Below are positions 24,643-36,140 of a stretch of DNA of 64,000 nucleotides, piece by piece (position 1 is the first letter of the stretch; each line of letters opens with the position of its first letter). A program made the translations under genes and the position numbers. Origin of the DNA: Pithys albifrons albifrons. Lineage: Eukaryota; Chordata; Aves; Passeriformes; Thamnophilidae. The DNA is taken from positions 34,203,054 to 34,267,053 of the forward strand of contig NC_092460.1 in NCBI RefSeq assembly GCF_047495875.1. Reading direction: 5' to 3'. The notes under the pieces are model-generated. The model saw nothing but the letters and a program-made list of their open reading frames with translations. It ran no database searches and was not told the DNA's origin.

Positions 24643-27030
24643 GTCAGAATAAGTGTTGACATGGTATGATGTAACGGCTTAATATCAAATGAATAATGAT
24701 GCCAACACAAAGCTCATTCAGATGAATTTCACTGTCATTAAGCTACACACACACAAATTACTGCAGATATCTGATCTAATGGAACTCTAAGGTCAAGAAC
24801 AATGATTGTTCCTATCTCTTTCAATGTGAAAACAAAATTATTGGTTTGTGACTACAAAAGTTCTCTCAAGAGTAAAGCTTTTTGAAACAGACTTGTCCAC
24901 ACATAGAGTAAGGACTTGAATGTTTATCTAAGGATCTGAACAAAAAAATTACCTATGACCCTGACAGATGTGTGATAAAAAATGTAGAATTAATAAAATC
25001 CTACATAACACTTCATTTAAATCTGCAAATGACTTGACAAAAATCTGTATTTCTAATGTATCTCCCTTCTCAGATGACTTGATTAACAAAAAAGTAAGAA
25101 AAAATCCCTCTTCTTTAAATGTCTCAAAGTAAACTGAAGAATAGATAGCAAAAACTGAGCTGTGGCTATTCTGCAAATCCATGGTATTTGTATGATGTGT
25201 TTTAATATTAACACTCTTCAAACTACTCTTATGTGGCTGAAACATTAGAAGTCTAGGTTCAAATCACAGAAAGACCAGGTTTTGATGCAATATATATTCC
25301 TACAAGTGTGTAGCTTGCTTTATGGTCTGGGGAGTTTGCCATCACACAGTGTGTCACTTTCTATAAAATAAAATCTGGGAATTATTGAAGCCATTGTCAT
25401 TTCATATGACAAAAATATCAATGTTAAATGTGCCTTTAAAACATTTATCAGTCACGTGTGTCAAGAAGTAAGAGATGAGGAATATTTCATGTGAGTAAAA
25501 TGTAGATAAGTGAACTTGACAAGAACATGTATTCACTTAAGAATGGGTTATGTCCCTCTTGGCATGGACATCATACTGTGCAGAGTCTCCAAGAATTTAA
25601 TTAGAGCTGTAATATAGCAATTAACTACTATATATTGAAACGTTTTGTTATTTTTTTTTTTCAGTAGTGGGTAGAGAAAGAGAAATGATCATGCTAGAAA
25701 AAAACAATGACACAGGAAAACAGAAGATCTGTAAATCCACAGACAATAAAATGAGTGTAGGGGACTGTGTCATCTCTTTGTTCCATCACTGACCTCACCC
25801 TGGACCCAATTACTTATGACACCTTCTTCGAGTTAGAAAAATGATGCAATAAGGTCTAGTTTATTTTTGTTAGTTCACCAATAATAGTTCTTTAAAGAGA
25901 ATACTCTTGCTTCACAAAACCGATGGGGTAAATTCTCCCAGACTCTAAATAGGAATATTCCACAACTTCTCAACTGTAAGTATTGCTGGGTTTATGCAGA
26001 AAAATAAAAGTAATTCCAAAACTGGGTCCAAACACAAAAATCAGGCACCTGAAAACAATTTCTTTTAAAATTTACATGTTTCTTTAGCATTTGTTTGGCT
26101 TCCACAAACACTAATACAGTCTTGTTGAGATTCTCTAAATAATCCAAACAATGAGGAAGTGCGGGTGAGTCTAACCTGAGCCAAACCTGAGCTCCCTTTT
26201 CTCCTAGTCTCCTGTCAAAAGCAGGGTCGAGCACAAGAGAAAGGGAGAAACATTGCATATACTCTGTGACTATGCAAGTTAACACTGACTCTTGGAAATC
26301 TTTAGGTTCGGCTCTGAACCCCCAGCAATCAGCAAATCCTGAACTTGGTCTTTTCCTTGGAATTCTTCAAAGTTTCACACTTATAAAAACACTATCTACA
26401 TTCAAAGGACAACATATTGGATCCAGAACGAAAACACAGACATGTATTATTCCAGCTGGATCCTTATTTGGGTGGTGATCTTAACCACTTCTGTTCTAAT
26501 TTCTCCACCTACAAAGCCAGAATAATAGTAACTCACCACTTTAATAAAGTATTTTGAAATCTGTGAGTAAAAAGCACCATGAAACAGTTGAATTTCATAA
26601 TTGTTATTATAGTCTAAGTGGCATTTGGCAAAAATAAAGAGAATATAAAAGCATCCAGGCTCTGACTTATTGTTACTCAGTTCCTGGGGGTATTTTTTCA
26701 GACTGTCTTTGCCTTCTTCACTAAGCTGTATGAAGCACAAACTCAACATTACAGAGAATGAATGTTAATATGTTCAGGACAAATGCAGCTGTGAAGACAC
26801 TTACAACAGCGTAATGGGTTACATGTCAGCTGAGCCATAACTTCCTGTGTGGATGCTCTTAGGCTGTTGTAACTGCCTCTGAAAATCTTTTAAACTGTGA
26901 TCACTCAATCACTTTGAAAAAGTGACTGTGGAGTCTTAATCTGTAATTTGTCTGCTGGGATGGATGTGCATGTGCCCCATTCAGAACAACAGGCTTGGTT
27001 TTGGATGGTGAAGCAGGGGCAGAGTTAAAA

Positions 27031-27047
27031 CAAACAAACAAACAAAA
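27031..27047. repeat. short (CAAA)n run
   Basis: About four CAAA units in tandem. Confidence 0.85.
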
Positions 27048-27510
27048 ACTAGCCAGTTTTCCCATGTTGCTTCCCATGACTCTTTTTATATTTTCTTGAG
27101 AGTGAATTTCTCAGGGTAAGAAAAGTAAGTGGCCATCCACAGGGGGAAGGACTTTCACTGCCACCACACAGGGAATCTGAGGTTTGCTGAAGGGATTTCC
27201 CTGGTGCTCCCCCAGACTACAGGAACCTCAAGGGAATTGGAGGAAAGCCCACAGGGACAGACTTTCTAAAGGATGCTGAAGGAGACATTTTCAGACAGCA
27301 GGGACTCCTGCCTCTCAGCCCTGCTGGGGTAAAGGCTGTTTGTCCTCAACCCAAACTGTGCCACCAAGCCTTGTCCCAAAAAGGTGAAAGCCCTCATCAA
27401 AGGGTATCACTACAACAGCCAAACCCTGACTTTGGGATTCCCTACCCTGCTCCCTGGTTCTCTGGAGGACCCTGAGCACATCTCATCCTTACAAATCCAT
27501 ATTCCAGGTA

Positions 27511-27530
27511 GCTCAAGTTACAACTTGAGC
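27511..27530. repeat. 20-bp palindrome
   Basis: GCTCAAGTT and AACTTGAGC are exact reverse complements separated by only two bases, so a tight hairpin or dimer-binding site is possible. No family or function is known to me. Confidence 0.85.
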
Positions 27531-28865
27531 CCTCTCTCAGGTCTCTGTTGTAAATCTTCCCCTAACTCACTGGCACAATCCAGCCTCTTCACAACATGCC
27601 CTGCCTTCCTGTCTCCCCTGCCTTCCTGCCTGCGCATAATCTAGCAGTTTTCCAACCTAAGAAAAAAAAATCTAAACAAAAATCCCTTCTTTAATATACA
27701 AAACAGGACATACAGGAAGGAAAAGTATTTCTGATTTCCTTCTCCAGGGATCAGGACCAGGGCTGTTCCTTTGACTTTACATCAAAAGCTAATCCTTCCA
27801 CCTCCTACTCATAGACAGGCAAGTTCTCCAGACTCTTCCTCATTACATAAGACACAAGCAAAATCCTTCCCCTCCCACAGAACATCTCTAGAAACAGAAT
27901 CCTCCGCCTCCCCCTCAATCACACTGAAGTCTAATCCTGACACTTCTGAAATTACCCACCAAATAGCCATCAGTACAGTGAGAACAAATGGAATGAAACA
28001 CAAGCTCTGTATATAGTTTAAACCACAGCCTCACAATTGTTTGGGTTTTTTTTTCAGTTTTCTACTCAGCCTTCATGTTCTGCTTCATACTTGCAGTTCA
28101 AACTTATTTTTTTCTATAAAAATTATGTCCTTTTTCTTTTTCTCTTTACTATTTTGTGAGAGATGAGGGGGAGTTTTTTTATTATTAGTGAATAGAAGAT
28201 TTTGTTTTGTTTTGTTGGTGGCATGTTATGGCCATATTTTAGAGACAAGTTCATGGTAAGTTCAGAGGAAAGGAATTTTCAAAGAAAATCTAGCACAAAG
28301 CATTGTGGGGAATGATATGGAAAGTTGAAAAAATTATGGTAAACAATGAAAAAAATAATTAAGCGTGGGGAAACACTGCATCAGTATTTTTCACATTGTT
28401 AATTTTTCTTATGGAAAATGCTTTATTGTCTGCAGTTTCAGAAAGAGATCTTAACCTGGGCTATGGAAGCAGAATGCTGCATATATAACAGGTTTGAAAC
28501 ATTTTTTTATATATATAGAAAAAAAAGAAAATGCCAAATATGTCTGTATGAGATAAGGCTTTCAGAACAAAATATAATACATGGAAATCCTTTCTTAAAG
28601 TGCTTTGTGGTCTTAAGGAGGTAGGAAACTTGAAACAGTAGTTACCGTCAACACAAGTCTAAACAAGGTGTGAAAAATTGGGGCAGAGACAGAAACAAAA
28701 ACTGAAGAAAGCGGCTAAAAGAAATGAGAGAAGCAATGTCTTACATGGTCATGGCTAATCTATTTACAGTTACTTTAGAATCCATTTAAGAACTCAGTTG
28801 CAAATAAATAGAGAATGTCTATGCCCAGTGTTTAGGAAAGGTAGTTAGAAAATGAAGAATAAGTA

Positions 28866-29027
28866 GAGAGCTGGGCACTTAGAACTCCTTGTTCTAGTTC
28901 CATACTGCCTGTGTCAAATTAGCGAAGCCGTACCATCTCTTAGACCAGCTCCTTTCGTGGATAATGGGGTGATAGCACTTACCTCTCGAGCATGCTATCA
29001 AGATGAATTAACTAAATTATATTAACT
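28866..29027 (+). mobile_element. MIR/CORE-SINE-like fragment
   Basis: The order of features matches the old MIR family: a worn head (cttgttctagttcc, followed by atactgcctgtgtcaa), then gataatggggtgatagcac, followed by ttacctctc, then a tail with tatcaagatgaattaact. The MIR body typically reads 'aaaatggggataatagcacctacctc' at this place. It is heavily diverged, as expected for an element older than birds. The exact subfamily is unknown. Confidence 0.6.
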
Positions 29028-32000
29028 AAGGCTGCCTCACTGTCCTCCTGCAAATCTTCTGTCAGGGCTCCTTACTTGCCTTGATGTCTGCAAAGGATAT
29101 CTTGACTGCTGGGCAACTGGTGTATTGAGATATCTGCCTGTATATCTACATTAGCAAACAATTTCGCCAACAGAGGCAGAGCACTAGATCACAGCAGTTG
29201 ATACCAGGGCACCCAGATCTGTATTATCTGGAGCTCAGGTTTACCATTGACTAGATTCAGCCTTGTCCTCTGTACTGAATTTCACATGTTCACTTTTGTC
29301 TCAAGAGACCAACGACTGGTTTAGATCCTTGTATTTCTATCAGTCCTCAGAGCATCTGTGATGTGTTTCTGCACAGGAACTACTACTTTACTTTCCTCCT
29401 GAGAAATCTAGTTCAACACAAACTAAAACCATTCTTCAAACCAAACTGACATATGCTAAGTAAAAAAGACCAGGGAGATTTTCTTCAAAACCACAGGAGT
29501 GCTCCAAAACAAAATGTTGAGACCAAAATGCCAGCAATCAATGCTGACTATTATAATTTTTCTTTATGCATTCCCTCTATGTCCTTATACATATCCTGGT
29601 TATTTTCTTCTGTTAGTCTTCAAGATATGTTGAAGTTTCACACCACCACCACTGGGTTTTGCTGGTGAAGCCACTCCATGCAGACTGCTCCTGACTGCAG
29701 TTTACAGGGACTGACAAGTAGCTGCAAAGGCACAAGTTAAAATGCAGGTGCAAAGGCAGAAAGAAATATCTAGTGCTAGATACTATGACCAGTTTCCCCA
29801 CTGCAGTGTGAAGTGGTTTAAGACAGTAAACTGTTGAGATATCACAGTCAGGTCTTACTCCATGATACAGTTCCAATCATAGCATCATTATTCATACAAT
29901 GACACTGTGTTGAAGAATTATTTGGCTCATTATCTGTACTATAAAATTAATTTTCTCAACAATAATGCATTGTACAAATACAGAAAAAGGACAACTTGAT
30001 ACAGGTCAAATAATATTTTAAGTAGGAAGTTTTCCATTTTATTATTACTGTGCTTTTAATTGCAAGAGGTGTCAGCTTCTATTCTTGTGGAGAAATCAGT
30101 CAGAAATCAACAATAATGAGGAGTACATTCAAAAAGGTTACTTAAAGCAACAGGAAGCTAATCTTCTTTGGTTATTCATAAGTACTAAAGAGATAAAAGC
30201 TTATTCATGAAATAATTCAGAGCACCTAAGCTAAACACTGTCTCTGAACCACCTCCTACCCACATCCTTCCCCACTGAGAGAGGAACAGATGAAAGCCAG
30301 CCTTAAGTTAGTCTTTGGAATAACCCCTGTTTGTGAACAGCATTTCCATATATTTTATCTCTTTAATCAGAGGATTTAAAATATATTGGTTTATTTTGAA
30401 CTGCAAGTGCTTCAATTTTGCCAGTCAAATCACACTGAAATATTCCCAAATTTTAACATTTCATTTGGACTTGCAATTAAAAATGCTTCAATAACTCAAT
30501 AAAGTAGAAGTATTTCAGCTTTGAGAGGTATTAATGTGGGTCCATTATCAGAATAATATGATTTATTTTACTTATATTATTGTGGACTCCTGCTACTGAT
30601 ATTCAATTACAGTCTCCATACACACCCTTTCAACTTAAAGTAATTTAGATTTGAGCTGAAGTTACTACAACCAGACTTCAGTGATACTTTGCTGTTATTA
30701 CCTTCTAGTTAATCTCTGTGCATTGGCAGTCACATAACAAGTTTGTGGTTAAATAATGTCCTAAAAATGTTCTAATGCTCTAGACAAATACTGTACTAAT
30801 ACTTTATACCTTAAAGGTAGATATAAAGAACCGTAAAATCTTGGAGCTACTCAGTAGTGGGAGCACTGTGCAAAAATTCAGAATATAGATGGCTCCCACA
30901 CAGCTGGAAACAGGACATGAAGCATCATAGGGGTCATTCAGCCATGACTGTACAGCAGTGAGTACAAGTTGATGAGGCCATGTACCAAAACATCTTCACC
31001 CATCACCAAATTTTACTGGCCGCTGTGGACAAGAGGAACACCAAGAATTCAGGAAGTCCCTCCTCCTCTCCCAAGTTACACCAAATCTGTCTGCTTCATC
31101 CTAATTGATGATGAGATGCTCCTGGTGCAGAGCTGTGTCTGCATGTCCTTTATGCTCCCGAACACAAGTCACACAACCCCCACTGCAGAGTCTTTGCAGC
31201 CACCTTGGTGCTAAGCCTGAGTCTGCCTTCCATCATACCAGGTCAAAAGATGAGTTCTGTGTGTTAACAGGGATCATTCAGCAAACACAGAGATAAGCAA
31301 TCAGCAACACTGTGTCTTTAAGTCTTGGAAATACTAGTTTTTTAATTTTTTTCAGTTTCTGGATCAAGTTATTTTTGTAAATAAGAATAAATTACCATAT
31401 TTAAAGTAGGTATTAAATTAGCCACTATTACTCTCTTAGGGACCTAAGAAGCCTTAAAAAGCCGAGGAATTTTTAAAAGTATTTTACTTTCATGTTTCTA
31501 ATCATTATTGTCTTTCTGCTTCTAGAAACAAACCAGTTTTGCTCATCGTTTCTTGGGTTCTGAGAACAAAGTATTTGCAGAGACCAAAATCCTTGCATGA
31601 CCCATAAACATCAGTACTTTCCAAAAATATAATGACATGATAACCTACTAATGCAAACATGATGCTTTACATACTTTTCACTAAATCACACTAAAATGTT
31701 TCATCATGGCAAACACACTGACCATGTTGTCAAACTTCCTTTGCTAGAGACATTCACAAAAATAAAACTTTCAAGTAATTAAGTATTGACTAATTATCTT
31801 ACTATTCTTCTATCTTTTGTCTTCCTTTTTTTTAAATCAGATTGTTTGCCCTACTTAAAATAGTTACTGGTTCTTCAAGGCATGTTTTTTCAACCTATGT
31901 TTACCCTAAGTAACACAGGGTCCAGTTGACTTCCAAGTCTTCTGAGAGACTCTCAGTACAAAAGTATAAGGATTGAAAGATCTGGCCTTAGGTGTTCAGC

Positions 32001-33429
32001 TCTGTACTTCTCCCACAATGTATCGAACTTTCCCTCCTTTGACTTCATGTCAGAGCAGGGCTTTTAACGCATGGCCTTGGCTTGATTTACGGGTACATTT
32101 AAGGAATGTGAGGTCGCTCAGACTGAAAACCAGCTGGCCTCCATGCAACAGAGCAAAACAAAAACTTCAGGCAAAAAAATCTCACTGGACCTGCCTCAAA
32201 CAATGTATAAAATAGTATTTTATTTTACACATAAATAAAACTATATTGTCATGTTTTATAATGCAGACCTAATTTAAGTAGTAGCCACAGATTCACCAGA
32301 GAAAATGGTTTTTTCCCCAGTTTTGTCCTTACAAAGCAGAATCCACAGTCATAGCTACTTTATTACCAGTCTGAAAAATCAGTATCTAAAGGAGAGATTC
32401 CCTTTAAATTAACTATTAATAAAACTATCAATTGTGTGACTTAACACACCATCTGGAATGGAGGACAAGAAGTCTTTCTATAAAGCTAATACAATACACC
32501 AAATTGTTAATGCTGTTTCTGCAAGGGTTTAGTGAGGTGAATATTGTATGGAGTCTGAAGAGACATGTAGGTTGTACACAAACTCCAACAGATCATTTTA
32601 CTGGCAGTTTGTGAAAAATCAGGGTTAATCTATAAAGACCATAGGGCAGAGTAGAGGAACTCAGTATTTATAGGCTCCTTCTGCACTCAGTGAAGAAAGA
32701 GAGGCACAGTATGAAGGCAACATGAGTTTTGTATCTTCTCCAATTTACAGACACTTGAAGTATTCCAGTGAAGTGCAGAAATCTTACAGTAAATTTGCCT
32801 TAGTTTTTACAAAACCCTCCTAAGACAATAGTCAAGAGTCTGCCAGTTTCCAGATAAATCAGCCATTTGTGGTCAGCCACTGTGGAGCTATACATTGCCA
32901 TTCAGAGAGTGTGTAGAAGAGGTGTATTCAACCCTGTTTCCCCAGGGACAAAGCACTGCAAAGATACATGCATATTTACGCAGACCTAGTGTTGTCAAAT
33001 ATTGTGATTTTATCATGAGATTCGTAGCAGGCGAGCTAACAAAGAAATGGACCTACAAGCTCTGATGCTCAAAAAACTCACCCTTGAAAGTGTAAACCTT
33101 AACAATTCAAATGGAAGAAAAATATAGAAGGGGATTGGTTTTTTTAATCTTACAATTTCTAAATGATTTTTTGGCCTGCTTCGACTGGTAATATTCACAC
33201 AGATGGGTTAAATGTCATTTTGCACTCTGAATTAACTTTCCTAAAATCTGTTCTCAAAGCCTTGTCACTCACCTGAGTAATCCTCCTGGTGTTAAATGGG
33301 CCTCCATAAGTGACCAGACTAGTTTACTTGTGCACGCTGCTGAGCATTACGTAGGAGGTGCTGATACTCCCACATCCCTTTAAAAAGAAGATTAGGCACT
33401 AAGATAAGTGAAAACTTCTGTTCAAATTG

Positions 33430-33495
33430 GCTCAAATCCTTCTCCTATTTAAATTGGTGGCAGAACTCCCACTTACTTCAAAGGTCCAGGACAGG
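33430..33495. repeat. ancient amniote repeat fragment
   Basis: The words gctcaaatccttctcctatt and, later, ggcagaactcccacttactt, followed by caaagg, resemble a widely dispersed amniote repeat built around 'caaatcctgctcccattgaagtcaatgg' and 'aaaactcccattgacttcaatggg'. It is short and diverged. Confidence 0.35.
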
Positions 33496-35168
33496 CACAC
33501 TGTATTAATTAGGACAGTGCAAAACCCCTTGTTACAAAATCAAAGCATGTGACACTCACCTGATTTAAAAACAAAACAAAACAAAAAACTGTCTTGGATT
33601 TGCATCTCTGTGAACACTGGGCACTAAAGATTTTGGTGCAGAAGTCATAGGGGTTTCAGATTTTGAATGAAAAATAAGTAAGAATGAGATACATTTATTC
33701 ATTACTCATTTGTGATAAGCTTGAAAGTAGGGCCCTTTTATGGCAGGTTCACCTTTTTTAGAATTCATGTAAATGAGAATAAAACTTGACCAAACTGTAG
33801 GTAATACTTGCCACAACTCTACTTACAATAAAGAGGGCTGGGGATTTTTAATTTTAAAGAAACTTTAGCCTTTGCTCCATTCTCTGCAATTCAGTGTGCT
33901 CGTACAGCAGCTCCTTCAGCACCACAAGGAAAGAGCCACCTCAGCATGATGCAAGCTGTAATTCTAGTGTTGCCACGCTGGGGCCCTCTCATAGCAAATC
34001 CCCAGTGTGGGGCAGGTACACTTGATTTAATTCACTTTCCTGGCTCATCCCTGCTCCCTCCTAGAAGATGGTTATGTCAGGCTAGTCCATCTGCAAATAC
34101 CCTCTCTGCTACACCAATTAAACTTGAGAAGTGCGCTCGTCAGGGCAGTAGCAATGCCTGCCCAGTCCCGATAGTGCAGGGGTCTGAGGATCGACTTCTG
34201 CTCTGCGAACCAAGCAGAGACACATTTGCTCCACATCAAATTCAGTCTTTTTGTGAAGCGATGGGGGAGCAAGCCAGGCTAATGTCAGGCTGAATATTTT
34301 TAATATTTATAATGAATAAAATTATATGCTTGGAATGCAACCTTCAGCATAACAGCATTAAAAACTAAATTTTTATTTGGATTATATTCATGGTAATAAT
34401 AAGTAATGTAGGAGGTTTTTTGTGACATAGGTTAAAGAGTCTGTAACCTCTAATTTGACAGGAACTCTATTATCACTCTCTGGAAAATTAGACAAGATAG
34501 AATATTAAGACATCCAAAAACTGACACAAATAGAAAAGTAGGTCTCTCACTTGCTCCTCTTTCTTTAAACAAGGAAGATGATTATATGCTGTTTGACATT
34601 CCATTTTCAGGGCAACTAAAGAGATGCCGGGAGTCACACTTCATTTATTCTTCCAAATGCCACCACCGAAAAAAAAATGTGTTGGTATTTGAAGGCACCA
34701 TACTCCCACAAACAGCGGCCAGAATTAACCTTGTCTTCCTGATGGATTCATTTGTGAAGTCCCTCAGTTTAGTTTCTCAAGATAAAATTAAAAATACCCT
34801 CATGGCTGAGTGTAAGCACTTAAAGCATACACACGACATGGTGGGCCAAAACTCCCCAGGGTGTAGCCTTGCTGAACTCATTGTATTAGACAAGTCAAGG
34901 GGAAATATGTTCTTGTAGAGATTTCCAGCCTCAAGATATTTGGATTTGCTTAAGGTTAGTGTCTGAACTTTTACATAACTATTCTGACTGAACCTCACAA
35001 AATTTTGAGGTTCACAAGCAACTCTGAAACTAAGAGTGAAAGAAATTACTTTAACAACTCTTTCATGTTTCCCAGTAAGCTGTTTTGCTTTTCAGTGTGA
35101 ATAAAACAATGTTGCTTTATATCTTGTCATACCAGTGAACAAAGGCATAATGTTGCACACATTTCCTT

Positions 35169-35196
35169 AAACAAACAAACAAACAAACAAACAAAC
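35169..35196. repeat. (AAAC)7 microsatellite
   Basis: Seven perfect AAAC units. Confidence 0.95.
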
Positions 35197-35309
35197 TCTC
35201 CATGTTTTCTGTTGGAATTTTATCAATCCAAAATAAGAAAAAAGAAAATTCAATTTTTTAAAATCTACTCAAAGCTGACACAAAAAAATTAGAATCATTA
35301 GTGAGTTTT

Positions 35310-35360
35310 TAGTCTGTTCTTACTCAGGCAAAAGTCCCATTGAAATGAAGCCAACATTAC
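35310..35360 (-). repeat. ancient amniote repeat fragment
   Basis: ttcttactcaggcaaaagtc, followed by ccattgaaatgaa, matches the reverse complement of the frequent amniote repeat word 'tcaatgggagttttgcctgagtaagaa'. Too short to assign a family. Confidence 0.35.
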
Positions 35361-36042
35361 TTCAAAATCTGAATACTGTTTCATTCAGCTTTTCAGCACC
35401 AAGATGAAGCTTTAGTTACAACCATCTGTCACGGGTATAATCTCATAGCACTGATACCCATTTCTCTTAAATATAACCTTTCTTCATAAACTCTTTAACT
35501 ACCTCTGGGGTATATACAAAGCTCAAAAAATACAACCAAAAAATCAGTATTTTCATTATTATTGTACATGAACAATAACAGTACCTTGCACTGTAAAAAA
35601 AATCATCCCAGATAGTTTTGCTAAGCTGAAACACACACTACAATACAGAATCTTGAAGACAGAGATTAAGGCTTGTTTTGGCACATCTCGAAAGAACGTA
35701 TGAACCAGAGGGATGCTGGAGAAGAAGACAATGTTTATTTTAGGATCTCAGCACATTGTGAGATTTCTCAAATGGCAGCCTCCTCCATTATGATTAAAAA
35801 TCCACTATACATGCACTATTGACTATTAATAGCATGAAGTTTACAATTTGCTTTCAATGGAAAAATCATAGAGGGCATCGAAAAATATTGCTATAGTTGT
35901 GTCCAGCAATAAAACATAATCATCCCTGAGAGCTTGCTCAATATCCAAATAATTCATGCTGGTATTGCTAATGTGTGACATAAGGCTCAAGACTCAGGAC
36001 AAAATAGAGAAATAGGGGTTGATGATGACTGAAACGAGGAAA

Positions 36043-36140
36043 CAGCACAGTCTGCTGGTTAAGGCACTGAACTGGGTATCAGGCCACATGGGGCTGCATT
36101 TCTAGCTGGGCTAATTGAGACACTTCTTTCTCTCAGGCCA
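36043..36140 (+). mobile_element. MIR-like SINE fragment with tRNA-type head
   Basis: cagtctgctggttaaggcac, then tgaactgggtatcagg, then a worn B-box region and ctaattgagacacttctttc, followed by tctcaggcc, follow the order of a MIR element: A-box-like TGGTTAAGGCAC, B-box region, then the CORE. The similarity is clearest in the first 40 bases. It is an inactive ancient copy. Confidence 0.5.

Larger units (their letters stand above)
20753..28865. other. unassigned non-coding DNA with a few simple and ancient repeats
   Basis: No coding gene recognised across this stretch. It holds the CAAA/CCAA tract (23097-23151), an ancient palindromic-repeat fragment (24553-24642), a CAAA run (27031-27047) and a 20-bp palindrome (27511-27530). 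The stretch 27130-27650 is richer in GC than its surroundings, but no exon could be supported. Confidence 0.5.
29028..36042. other. unassigned non-coding DNA
   Basis: No gene recognised. It contains two ancient-repeat fragments (33430-33495 and 35310-35360), a (AAAC)7 run, and a unique block at 33950-34330 that might be conserved. The open frames at 33946-34293 (115 codons) and 34586-34918 (110 codons) have no recognisable domain. Confidence 0.5.

Noticed and set aside
34586..34918. 110-codon plus-strand frame
   Set aside because: Sequence looks globular but matches nothing I recognise, and there is no supporting gene context.
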